NCBI GenBank assembly: GCA_030623035.1
Contig: JAUXFK010000179.1
Location: 1 to 5,927 of the forward strand
Source: Deltaproteobacteria bacterium
GTDB taxonomy: Bacteria > Desulfobacterota > UBA8473
Length of the DNA stretch: 5,927 bases
Direction: 5' to 3'
Shown here: positions 1 to 5,927 of the stretch, in pieces
Position numbering within the stretch: the first letter of the stretch is position 1
How the letters are laid out: every line of letters begins with the position of its first letter
The notes under the pieces: model-generated
Databases searched by the model: none
What the model was told of the DNA's origin: nothing
Seen by the model: only the letters and a program-made list of their open reading frames with translations
Position numbers and translations under genes: made by a program

Positions 1-14
1 GGAGTGTAAAAAAT

Positions 15-422
15 ATGAGTGCAAAACGAGTTGTTTCAACAGCAAAATGGAGGCCCCATCACATCTTTTGTGTGCCGTATTTGGCTACTAATTTTCCTGA
101 AAGGGGGAAAACCTTTAATCAGACAGAACTTAATATTAAAGAAACCATCCGGTCAGGTACGGATACGATAATAGAGGTCATCGAAGGCGTTGATGAACTC
201 TGCCAGGCCTGCCCACTCTGTCAGGATGATGGTTGCCAGAGCCCAAACGGTAATGAAGACGCAGTCAGAAAATGGGATAAGATCATATTAAGGGGATTGG
301 ATATCTCATGTGGAGAAAGAAGAACAGCAAAGGAGTTTCGAGTGTTGATTGACAGGAAAGCACCTCTGGAATTTTGCCGTACCAGATGCCCCTGGAAGGA
401 TCAATGCGCAATCTTCGGTTGA
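15..422 (+). CDS. DUF1284 family cysteine-rich protein, probable metal or Fe-S binder
   Basis: This is a 135-residue soluble protein with no signal peptide or membrane segment. It matches the DUF1284 pattern: an N-terminal RPHHIFC motif (residues 13-19), a central cysteine cluster CQACPLCQDDGC (C63, C66, C69, C74), then a helix ending in LRGLDISCG (92-100), and a C-terminal CRTRCPWKDQC (C121, C125, C131). Nine cysteines in 135 residues, most in positions I recall as conserved in the family, suggest an iron-sulphur or zinc site; the family has no settled biochemical role as far as I know. The ATG at 15 is preceded by GGAG at 1-4 with a 10-base spacer, a usable ribosome binding site, and the length fits the family, so the gene looks complete. 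It runs opposite to the bat genes and its last 22 bases overlap the end of batE. Its promoter lies outside the window. The family call is firm; the metal is inference. Confidence 0.85.
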   Translation: MSAKRVVSTAKWRPHHIFCVPYLATNFPERGKTFNQTELNIKETIRSGTDTIIEVIEGVDELCQACPLCQDDGCQSPNGNEDAVRKWDKIILRGLDISCGERRTAKEFRVLIDRKAPLEFCRTRCPWKDQCAIFG

Positions 423-1198
423 GCAGGCTTTTTAATCCGTTCCACAGACCCGACCTTGGTCCACCCTCTTTTCTCTGGCGTGATAAAGATAAGTATCCAG
501 CCCTCCTCCTCTCGTTCACACATAACCATAGACCCTTCATGAAGCTTAAACAGGACGGTTTCCCTTTCATCTGGTCCTGAGTGTACATTCATCTGTGGGG
601 CGATAACAACCCCTCTTTTGTCATTGGTTTCACTATACCATTTCATTGTACCAGATACCCCAACAATGCCCCATAAAAGTCCAAGGCAGATCACCATATA
701 AAAGCTCCATTCAGACCTTATCCATAGCCTCATTAGCAAAGAGGCCCAAAAAAGTAGATTTAGGATGACAAATAACCAGAAAACCGCTGATATGCCGAAA
801 TAATCTATCCATTGAAATATAGGGAAAGACGACGATTCTTCGATCTTGTCCTTTGTCATCTCTTTTGCATAGCGAAGATTAAAGTCCAGATCCGAATCCC
901 TCGGCATTAGATACCTGGCGCGTTCATAGTTGAGTATCGCCTTACCCAACCGATTCAGCCGGACATAACAATTTCCCAAATTATAATATACACTCCCTCC
1001 CACAAACTGTTCGGATATCAACCGCTCATATGCTGATGCAGCCCTCTCATATGCGCCTTCCTTATAGTCCTGATTGGCCTGGAAAAAAACATCATATCCT
1101 TTAGCCCCTGATGAACCGTCCCACGCAAAGGCGGATAGCACCATAAATGCACAAAGAGCGCAGGCTATAAAAAAGATTTTCCCTTTGATATGGTTCAT
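401..1198 (-). CDS. batE: BatE: TPR and SH3-like domain membrane protein
   Basis: This 265-residue protein starts with a signal peptide (K5/K7, hydrophobic 8-22, likely cleavage after AFA at 23-25). Two TPR-like repeats follow at about 36-66 and 69-102, the second clear in YYNLGNCYVRLNRLGKA. Two membrane helices (about 132-157 and 165-185) flank a short loop with R157, R161. The C-terminus (about 194-255) is a bacterial SH3-like domain with MNVHSGP and a closing RGWTKVG. By the positive-inside rule both the TPR and SH3 parts face outside the cytoplasm. This order is that of BatE, the last gene of bat operons, thought to act as a scaffold or wall-contacting part of the Bat assembly; its exact role is unknown. 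The ATG overlaps the batD TGA as ATGA, with a modest AGGG at 1206-1209 seven bases upstream. The 3' end runs 22 bases into the opposing DUF1284 gene, and no terminator hairpin is seen after the stop. Confidence 0.88.
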   Translation of the reverse strand: MNHIKGKIFFIACALCAFMVLSAFAWDGSSGAKGYDVFFQANQDYKEGAYERAASAYERLISEQFVGGSVYYNLGNCYVRLNRLGKAILNYERARYLMPRDSDLDFNLRYAKEMTKDKIEESSSFPIFQWIDYFGISAVFWLFVILNLLFWASLLMRLWIRSEWSFYMVICLGLLWGIVGVSGTMKWYSETNDKRGVVIAPQMNVHSGPDERETVLFKLHEGSMVMCEREEEGWILIFITPEKRGWTKVGSVERIKKPAQPKIAH

Positions 1199-2976
1199 GG
1201 CAAAGCCCTGTCTATCTTCTTAATCGTAGCGATAAGGCCTTCTCTTCGTTTTCCTATATGGTCTTTCCCCTCATCTCCGGTATATATAGCAGCCTCTATG
1301 CTCAAAAGAATCTCCTTTACATCGGTTGCTAAATGTTTATCGACACCATTTTTTATAAGTATCTCGTATACCTCTTCAGAGGTCAGGCTCCCACTTTTTA
1401 GCCCCAAACGTTCGTTGAGGTACAAATTGGTTATCTTCACTATCTCTAAAAGAGGGGCATCCCCTGTCAAAACCTTCATACGCTTAGAAAACTTCGCAGC
1501 CGCCTTTTTTGCAATTATGGTATCCTCCTTAAGCTTATTCTTTCCCATGTATAATTTGACCCCCAAAACCAGAAGAAAAACAAGGGGGGGCAGCAGCACA
1601 GATGCCCCCAAAGGCCATATGCCAAGCCGCTGGAACCTGTTGGCCTTCAAACCATCCAGACCTTCATGAATAGAGAGAATGTCAAATCGCTGCATGTTTA
1701 CCTCTTTCTTCCCAGGCTTTTCGACATGTATTTTTTGTTCGGCTTTTTGGGTATCTTCTTCTATACTCCCAGGTAATACCTCAAGGGTAAGGGGCTTTGT
1801 TCTGCTTTGGACATATTGCCCTAAGTCAGGATCAAAATAGCTCAATGTTAAGGAGGGAATCTCATAGTTCCCATCTTTTTGAGGAACAAGCGCCCATTTC
1901 ATAGTTTTTTTACCGGATACCCCCTCAAAGGCTGTCTCAATATTGAGTGTGGGCTGATCTGTATAGAACTTTACATTTTTCATCTCTGGGATGTGTAAAT
2001 CCGGCATCAAACGTGCGTTTCCCTTACCAGATACTACTGCTGTAAGGGTAGAAGACTCTCCTTTTTTCAATCGAGTCGGCATAAGGGATGTTCGCAATGA
2101 AAATTTACCAACCAGCCCGGAAAAATCTGCGGGCCTTCCCTCCTGTGGGAGAGGGTTTACTTCCAACCCAATAGGATTAGAACCTATAGATAGGGGTCTT
2201 GCCCTCGCAATATTAAAAAAAGGATCATCAAAGAAATCAAAAAGTCTGCCCCCTCTTGAATGAGCACGCTCACTTAAGACCTTCATCTTTAAATAAGCTG
2301 GAGGAACCGTATATGCGCCAGGTTTATCTGCAATTATGGCATATCTCAGTTCAATTACAGAATATCTTACCCCCTGCAACAAAGAGGTGTACGCTTTATG
2401 CTCCCCTAACTTTTTAAAGGTAAGCCCCTGTATCTCTGGAAGGATCAGATTTATGTCACTCACATCCTTGGTTCTATAAAACTTCAATGTATAGATAAAC
2501 TCCTGGCCTATATATCCTCTGTCATCCGACAAAACCGCGGTTAAAAACAGGGAGCCTTTCTTCTCGCCTGACTCAGATGGGGGTTCTCGAACCTCAAGGT
2601 GCACAGTCTGACTCTCGTATTTCTTACCATTTATCAAAACTTCCGCAGGTCCGATTATAAATTTCCCTTTCTTTTTGGGCGTGATATAGTAAATGTAATC
2701 AACCCCTTTGCCGATCTGCCCATTTATTACTTGAAAGTGGCTGGAGGTTCCGCCTTCTGTCACATCAAAAGGCTCAAGCCCGTAAATAACAGGATGGAGT
2801 GCCTGCTTATTTCCCTGTATTTTAACCACCATTTTAATGGTATCGGATAGACTCGCTTCTTTGGAATGTACTTCTAGAGAAACTGTGGCCTGAGCACCAG
2901 CCAAATCAGCACAACAAAACAAACACACAACCAAAGCAATCATCCAAAAACAGCATTTGTATATATCCCTTACCAT
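1195..2976 (-). CDS. batD: BatD: exported Ig-like protein with a single membrane anchor
   Basis: The 593-residue product has a signal peptide (hydrophobic about 9-26, likely cleavage after AGA 26-28 or AQA 28-30; the cysteines at 18, 21 and 22 do not form a lipobox). The exported part looks like three beta-sandwich regions, about 30-130, 142-275 and 288-400, with BatD hallmarks: ATVSLEVHSKEASLSDTI near the mature N-terminus, YYITPKKKGKFIIGP (96-110), a Phe/Asp-rich stretch RLFDFFDDPFFN (244-255) and WALVPQKDGNYEIP (361-374). A membrane helix at about 453-475 is followed by a cytoplasmic helical domain to 593, with LGLKSGSLTSEEVYEIL typical of the BatD tail. Length fits the family. BatD is taken to be the large periplasmic platform of the Bat assembly; no enzymatic residues are evident. 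The ATG at 2976 overlaps the end of batC by 7 bases; only a weak AGG (2983-2985) precedes it, so translation probably depends on coupling to batC. Confidence 0.9.
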   Translation of the reverse strand: MVRDIYKCCFWMIALVVCLFCCADLAGAQATVSLEVHSKEASLSDTIKMVVKIQGNKQALHPVIYGLEPFDVTEGGTSSHFQVINGQIGKGVDYIYYITPKKKGKFIIGPAEVLINGKKYESQTVHLEVREPPSESGEKKGSLFLTAVLSDDRGYIGQEFIYTLKFYRTKDVSDINLILPEIQGLTFKKLGEHKAYTSLLQGVRYSVIELRYAIIADKPGAYTVPPAYLKMKVLSERAHSRGGRLFDFFDDPFFNIARARPLSIGSNPIGLEVNPLPQEGRPADFSGLVGKFSLRTSLMPTRLKKGESSTLTAVVSGKGNARLMPDLHIPEMKNVKFYTDQPTLNIETAFEGVSGKKTMKWALVPQKDGNYEIPSLTLSYFDPDLGQYVQSRTKPLTLEVLPGSIEEDTQKAEQKIHVEKPGKKEVNMQRFDILSIHEGLDGLKANRFQRLGIWPLGASVLLPPLVFLLVLGVKLYMGKNKLKEDTIIAKKAAAKFSKRMKVLTGDAPLLEIVKITNLYLNERLGLKSGSLTSEEVYEILIKNGVDKHLATDVKEILLSIEAAIYTGDEGKDHIGKRREGLIATIKKIDRALP

Positions 2977-3830
2977 CTCTTACCTGACCCGCTCGTTTGT
3001 TTTCCCCGCTCTTTTTGGCCTTTAAGTATCATTGAACGGTCGTCTTTTATGTTTTCCAATAAGGCTTCGGCTCTATTCCTTGCCATCTGAGTATCGGTTG
3101 GAGGAAGGCTTTGTTTTGTTTCTTCTAATCCGTCATCATTCACTTTTGTGCCCTCAAGATCACCTGAGAGCGCCTCTTGCTCTGTCTTGGCTCGTTCCTT
3201 TCTATCCGCTTCATTGTCTTGTCCTTTTTTGTCCTGGGCTTCTTTGTCCATTCGCTCTTTTTGTGAATGGTTCCCATCATTGGGGGATTTTTGGCTTTTT
3301 TCTGATCTTTTCTCGTCTTTTATGCCATTATTCTTTTCATAATCAGGCCGGTCTTGCCCGTTTTTTTCTTCTTTTCTCTTTTCTTCCTTTTCTTCTGCTT
3401 GTTTTTTGCGGTAAAGAGAAAGCTCAAAATTGAACCGTGTATCCTCATCTTCTTGTTCTATCTTCAATGCCTCTTTAAAATCGACCGCTGCTTTGGCGAA
3501 TTCTCCTTTTTTAAAATAGGCAGCCCCCCTGTTGTACAGAGCTCGAAAACGGATATTGTCATCATCCGTACGTCTTAACACACTGGTAAATGCAGCCTCA
3601 CTCCCAACAATGTCTGCATTTTGAAAGGCAGCACAACCCCTGTTATAACGAAACCGCACATCCCTCGGATGATCCATATCCGCTTTTCTAAAGGCCTCCA
3701 ATGCTTCTTTGAATTTGCCCTGACTGTACAGCTCCCCCCCGTCTGTCTGTGCAAAGATTAACGCTGTTTGCCCCCAGAGCATGAGAAATACGATAAAGCT
3801 AAGCATCCCCACTCTGATATAATCTTTCAT
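2970..3830 (-). CDS. batC: BatC: exported TPR protein with a long charged tail
   Basis: This 286-residue protein begins with a signal peptide (K2, R6, hydrophobic 8-26, likely cleavage after FA at 26-27) and has no other membrane segment. About three TPR-like repeats occupy residues 30-130; the last, ALYNRGAAYFKKGEFAKAA (97-115), is the most canonical. Residues about 140-240 are a hydrophilic Lys/Glu/Asp/Asn/Gln-rich stretch, probably disordered. A short helical segment AEALLENIKDDRSMILK (254-270) and a C-terminal Trp resemble the ends of BatC proteins as I recall them. It sits between batB and batD, as BatC does in five-gene bat operons, and probably binds partners in the periplasm through its TPRs. 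The start at 3830 is preferred over the internal Met9 because it supplies the positively charged n-region and has GGAAGGG seven bases upstream. It overlaps batB by 32 bases and batD by 7. The identity rests on domain order and position, since TPR sequence is weakly specific. Confidence 0.85.
   Translation of the reverse strand: MKDYIRVGMLSFIVFLMLWGQTALIFAQTDGGELYSQGKFKEALEAFRKADMDHPRDVRFRYNRGCAAFQNADIVGSEAAFTSVLRRTDDDNIRFRALYNRGAAYFKKGEFAKAAVDFKEALKIEQEDEDTRFNFELSLYRKKQAEEKEEKRKEEKNGQDRPDYEKNNGIKDEKRSEKSQKSPNDGNHSQKERMDKEAQDKKGQDNEADRKERAKTEQEALSGDLEGTKVNDDGLEETKQSLPPTDTQMARNRAEALLENIKDDRSMILKGQKERGKQTSGSGKRW
3111..3413 (-). other. Low-complexity charged region of BatC (residues about 140-240)
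   Basis: The coding strand is strongly purine-biased (many AAG, GAA, GAC, AAT codons) and encodes a Lys/Glu/Asp/Asn/Gln-rich linker without hydrophobic core residues. There is no exact repeat unit, so it is compositional bias and not a tandem array. The complementary strand shows long pyrimidine runs that create spurious Phe/Leu/Ser-rich open frames. Confidence 0.75.
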
Positions 3831-4806
3831 TCAAAAACCCTTCCAATAAAAGCAAAATCATTGCCGCAAATAAAAATAGATAGAAACGCTCCTCAAATAC
3901 CTTGATCTTGCCGCTCTTTAGTATGCCTGCTTCAGTCCTTTTTCGAATCCCATCAAAGTAGATTCTATCCAAATCCAAATCCCCTTGTATGGATCTCACA
4001 TAAACACCTCCAGAAACACTTGCGATATCCCTTAAGGTCTTTTCATTCAATTTAGAAAGGACGAGTCTTCCCTGATCATCTTTTTCAAAACCTTCTTCTT
4101 CCATCTGGGGTACAGGACCTCCGGAAGGATCACCTAAGCCAAAGACAAATATGTGAATTCCAAGTTTTCCTGCTTTCTTCGCTGCAATTAATCCTTCCCC
4201 TTCATTATCTTCCCCATCGGTAATTAAGAGGATTACCTTATCTGAAAGGCTTTTTTCGTCAAATGAATCAGACGCTGTATCTATGGCTTTGCCCAAATCC
4301 GTACCGTAGACAGGGATAAGGTCAGGCGAAACCTGACCTAAAAACATCAAAAGGGCATTGTAATCCATAGTCAGAGGGCATTGTAAGAATGCATTGCCTG
4401 CAAAGGCTATGAGTCCCAGACGGTCCCCCTGGATTATATTTATCAGGTCAATTACTTCTCGCCTGGCACTTTCGAGGCGGTTTGGCTTGATATCTTCCAC
4501 CAGCATACTCGAAGACACATCCATACACACCATTATATCCACCCCTCTTTGCGTCACCTCTTGAAAACGCTCTCCCCACCTCGGGCCTGCGAGGCTAAGA
4601 ATCATCAGGCCCATCGATAATATCAAAAAAGATGCCCTGACAACCCTTCTTGGCTTCGTCTCTGAGATGCAAAGCCTATCCAACAGCTCACTGTCCGCAA
4701 ACCCTTTTAATCCTTGATCTCGCTTCCTGCCTGCTATGATTAAAACAAAGACGATAAAAGGGAGAACCCATAAAAGGTTCAAGACCCATAATCTGTCAAA
4801 GATCAT
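3799..4806 (-). CDS. batB: BatB: membrane-anchored VWA-domain protein
   Basis: The 335-residue protein has membrane helices at about 9-25 and 57-74, a VWA domain at about 88-290 and a last helix at about 307-322. The MIDAS metal site is complete: DVSSSM (D96, S98, S100), Thr169 in YGTD, and Asp197 in ITDGED. The segments PNRLESARREV (108-118), FAGNAFLQCPLTMD (135-148) and GDPSGGPVPQMEEEGF (225-240) are characteristic of Bat VWA proteins. The basic RKRD (27-30) after helix 1 suggests that the linker between helices 1 and 2 is cytoplasmic, which would place the VWA domain outside the cytoplasm. The family works with MoxR AAA+ ATPases, and metal-dependent binding of a partner is the expected activity; the ligand is unknown. 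The ATG overlaps the batA TGA as ATGA and has a strong AAGGAG six bases upstream. Calling it batB rather than batA rests on gene order and on the TPR gene that follows it. Confidence 0.92.
   Translation of the reverse strand: MIFDRLWVLNLLWVLPFIVFVLIIAGRKRDQGLKGFADSELLDRLCISETKPRRVVRASFLILSMGLMILSLAGPRWGERFQEVTQRGVDIMVCMDVSSSMLVEDIKPNRLESARREVIDLINIIQGDRLGLIAFAGNAFLQCPLTMDYNALLMFLGQVSPDLIPVYGTDLGKAIDTASDSFDEKSLSDKVILLITDGEDNEGEGLIAAKKAGKLGIHIFVFGLGDPSGGPVPQMEEEGFEKDDQGRLVLSKLNEKTLRDIASVSGGVYVRSIQGDLDLDRIYFDGIRKRTEAGILKSGKIKVFEERFYLFLFAAMILLLLEGFLNERLYQSGDA
3838..3844 (-). promoter_or_regulatory. Ribosome binding site of batC (GGAAGGG)
   Basis: GGAAGGG lies seven bases before the ATG at 3828-3830, inside the coding region of batB. 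It decides the batC start and therefore the 32-base overlap between batB and batC. Confidence 0.75.
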
Positions 4807-5795
4807 GGTATGCTCCTTATCAGAAAACTCTTAGAAAAAATCTCTAGGAAAAGCAAAATTAGCGAAGGAATAAGAAAATACGGATATAGCTCTTCAAAGT
4901 TAAAAAACTCCTTCACCAATATATCCGTCTTTTCAGCCTGATCGATCAAGTCATAAATTTCGGCTAACCTTTCACTGTTAGATGCCAGAAAGTATTTCCC
5001 TTTACTGATTTCAGCCACCTGCTTTAAAATACTTTCGTCCAGGTCCACTCTTTGATAGATAGTTCGTTCACCCAAAAACCCTCTCACCTTGAAGGGAACT
5101 GGGCCATGGCTGCCAACACCAATGGTATAAATCTTAATACCAAGGGTATTTAGAGCCTCAGCAGCCTCCAGTGGGCCTACGTCACCAAAATTGTTGCGAC
5201 CATCGGTAAGGAGGATGACAAGCTTTGTATGGGCAGGGATGTCTTTTATTCTTTTCCCGGCTACTGCAAGGGCAGAACCAATAGCAGTGTTGTCTCCAGC
5301 CATTCCAATCTCCAATCTGTTTATCAACCCCAGTAATAATCCTTTGTCCATTGTCAGAGGTGACTGTGTGAAGGCATACTTCCCAAAGACAACCAACCCT
5401 ATTCGATCATGCTCTCTCTTTTTAATAAAATCTGTTACGACCTTCTTGACTGCTGTCAAGCGGTCAACGGGTTTGTCATCCAGTTTAAAATCAATGGCCT
5501 GCATAGAGCCTGAAGTGTCGAGACACAGGATAATATCCACCCCGGAGGATTTGACTTCTCTTAAAACACTATAAAGCTGAGGTCGGCATACAGCAATTAT
5601 CAAAAGAGCAATACAGATTGATCTCAAAATCAAGGGGATTTTATCTGTCAGTTCCCCCCTTGTCCCGATACTCTCCTTCAGCCAACTGGTACCGGAAAAG
5701 GTCATCGCTGATCTTTGATATCTCACGCGAATGATAATCCACAGGATCAAAGGTATAAAAGCAAGCATGAGATATGGATATGCAAAACGAAACAC
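4803..5795 (-). CDS. batA: BatA: membrane-anchored VWA-domain protein
   Basis: The 330-residue protein opens with FRFAYPYLML, the usual BatA-type N-terminus, inside membrane helix 1 (about 5-22). Helix 2 is at about 53-70, a VWA domain spans about 84-290, and a C-terminal helix lies at about 304-320. MIDAS residues are all present: DTSGSM (D93, S95, S97), Thr170 in DNTAIG and Asp198 in LLTDGRN. Family segments include GLVVFGKYAFTQSPLTMD (133-150) and the post-MIDAS GPVPF (231-235). The layout mirrors BatB, so the two may pair at the membrane. In Bacteroides the bat genes were linked to aerotolerance, but the molecular function is unresolved. The start is GTG (5793-5795): it has a good GGAAGG nine bases upstream, it matches the family N-terminus, and no other start codon lies in frame between it and the upstream in-frame TAA at 5841-5843. 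Confidence 0.92.
   Translation of the reverse strand: MFRFAYPYLMLAFIPLILWIIIRVRYQRSAMTFSGTSWLKESIGTRGELTDKIPLILRSICIALLIIAVCRPQLYSVLREVKSSGVDIILCLDTSGSMQAIDFKLDDKPVDRLTAVKKVVTDFIKKREHDRIGLVVFGKYAFTQSPLTMDKGLLLGLINRLEIGMAGDNTAIGSALAVAGKRIKDIPAHTKLVILLTDGRNNFGDVGPLEAAEALNTLGIKIYTIGVGSHGPVPFKVRGFLGERTIYQRVDLDESILKQVAEISKGKYFLASNSERLAEIYDLIDQAEKTDILVKEFFNFEELYPYFLIPSLILLFLEIFSKSFLIRSIP
4813..4818 (-). promoter_or_regulatory. Ribosome binding site of batB (AAGGAG)
   Basis: AAGGAG sits six bases before the batB ATG, inside the last codons of batA. It is the strongest Shine-Dalgarno in the window, so batB can probably recruit ribosomes itself as well as being coupled through the ATGA overlap. Confidence 0.8.
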
Positions 5796-5840
5796 GAGGC
5801 CTAACCTTCCTTCGGTGATTTTAGTAGAGTATGTAACAGT
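5796..5840 (-). other. Short gap before batA, holding its ribosome binding site
   Basis: This is the only stretch in the window with no assigned reading frame. It carries the GGAAGG Shine-Dalgarno of batA near its 3' end and no recognisable promoter or terminator hairpin. It is short enough to fit read-through transcription from an upstream gene. Confidence 0.6.
5805..5810 (-). promoter_or_regulatory. Ribosome binding site of batA (GGAAGG)
   Basis: The purine-rich GGAAGG lies nine bases before the GTG codon at 5793-5795 and is the main local evidence that this GTG is the true start. The next in-frame Met is residue 10, inside the conserved N-terminal helix, and would truncate it. Confidence 0.75.
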
Positions 5841-5927
5841 TTAGCTTTTTGAAAAGAGTTGCAAGAAGCGGCGGTCAAATTTTAATGCGTGTAGTTGTCT
5901 GAGCTTCTTAGTGAGCGTTAAGAAAGA
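5841..5927 (-). CDS. 3' tail of an upstream minus-strand gene (partial)
   Basis: From the right edge, one minus-strand frame stays open for 28 codons to a TAA at 5841-5843, while both other minus-strand frames have stops within this stretch. The tail is basic and leucine-rich, with LTKKLRQLHALKF followed by a hydrophobic end LQLFSKS. It ends 45 bases before the batA start on the same strand, a normal operon distance. In related loci the gene just before batA usually encodes a DUF58 protein or a DUF4381-like membrane protein; I do not recognise this tail as either. Because only 28 codons are visible, chance openness cannot be excluded. Confidence 0.45.
   Translation of the reverse strand, partial: SFLTLTKKLRQLHALKFDRRFLQLFSKS

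Noticed and set aside
283..588. Short frames on both strands around the batE/DUF1284 junction
   Set aside because: They overlap two recognised genes in other frames and show no domain, signal peptide or ribosome binding site.
1190..1669. Plus-strand open frame of 159 codons opposite the end of batD
   Set aside because: It is antisense to the well-conserved C-terminal region of BatD, has no family-like motifs, and no strong ribosome binding site; it is a shadow frame.
2927..2930. Possible lipoprotein signal in BatD because of cysteines at residues 18, 21 and 22
   Set aside because: None is preceded by Gly, Ala or Ser in a lipobox context; the AGA/AQA sites at 26-30 fit ordinary signal peptidase cleavage.
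3032..3578. Overlapping plus-strand frames rich in Phe, Leu, Ser and Cys, looking like small membrane proteins
   Set aside because: They arise from the pyrimidine-rich complement of the Lys/Glu-rich BatC linker. Hydrophobicity here is a by-product of composition.
5191..5574. Plus-strand open frame of 127 codons opposite batA
   Set aside because: It lies antisense to the VWA core of BatA, whose MIDAS motifs prove the minus-strand frame is the real one.
5842..5853. Small inverted repeat CTTTT/AAAAG considered as a terminator upstream of batA
   Set aside because: The stem is five A/T-rich pairs with a loop of about two bases and no following T-run on the minus strand, so it cannot act as an intrinsic terminator.
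1..5927. Search by eye for CRISPR repeats, tRNAs, insertion-sequence ends or a novel defence cassette
   Set aside because: No direct repeat arrays, cloverleaf-like segments, transposase motifs or flanking inverted repeats are visible; all gene content is explained by the bat operon and DUF1284.

Overview
The window holds a compact gene block of the Bat (Bacteroides aerotolerance) type on the minus strand, read right to left as batA-batB-batC-batD-batE (5795 down to 401). Facing it on the plus strand at the left edge is one small cysteine-rich gene of the DUF1284 family (15-422). At the right edge, the last 87 bases probably hold the 3' tail of a further minus-strand gene that precedes batA. 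Nearly every base is coding; the only gap is about 45 bases just upstream of batA. No RNA gene, mobile element, CRISPR array or convincing terminator is visible.

The organism is a bacterium with moderate-to-low GC. All five Bat proteins look built for the cell envelope: BatC, BatD and BatE have cleavable signal peptides, and BatA and BatB are multi-spanning membrane proteins. An intact five-gene set with two separate VWA proteins and an SH3-bearing BatE is typical of Gram-negative groups such as Bacteroidota, Spirochaetota, Desulfobacterota and relatives. The DUF1284 neighbour is common in anaerobes. An anaerobic, Desulfobacterota-like or Nitrospirota-like lineage is a guess; nothing here fixes the taxon.

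The proteins appear to form one membrane-associated assembly. BatA and BatB each put a VWA domain with a complete MIDAS metal site between a pair of N-terminal membrane helices and one C-terminal helix. BatC is an exported TPR protein with a long charged tail. BatD is a large exported protein with several beta-sandwich-like regions, one membrane helix and a cytoplasmic helical domain. BatE carries TPRs, two membrane helices and a C-terminal SH3-like domain. In known systems these genes follow a moxR AAA+ ATPase gene and a DUF58 gene, which would lie beyond the right edge. Each gene overlaps the next by 4, 32, 7 and 4 bases, so co-transcription and translational coupling are very likely.

This is a well-formed example of a known but functionally unsettled system, not a new one. 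The points most worth a second look are the unbroken overlaps, the tail-to-tail overlap of batE with the DUF1284 gene, the two intact MIDAS sites and the unidentified upstream reading frame.
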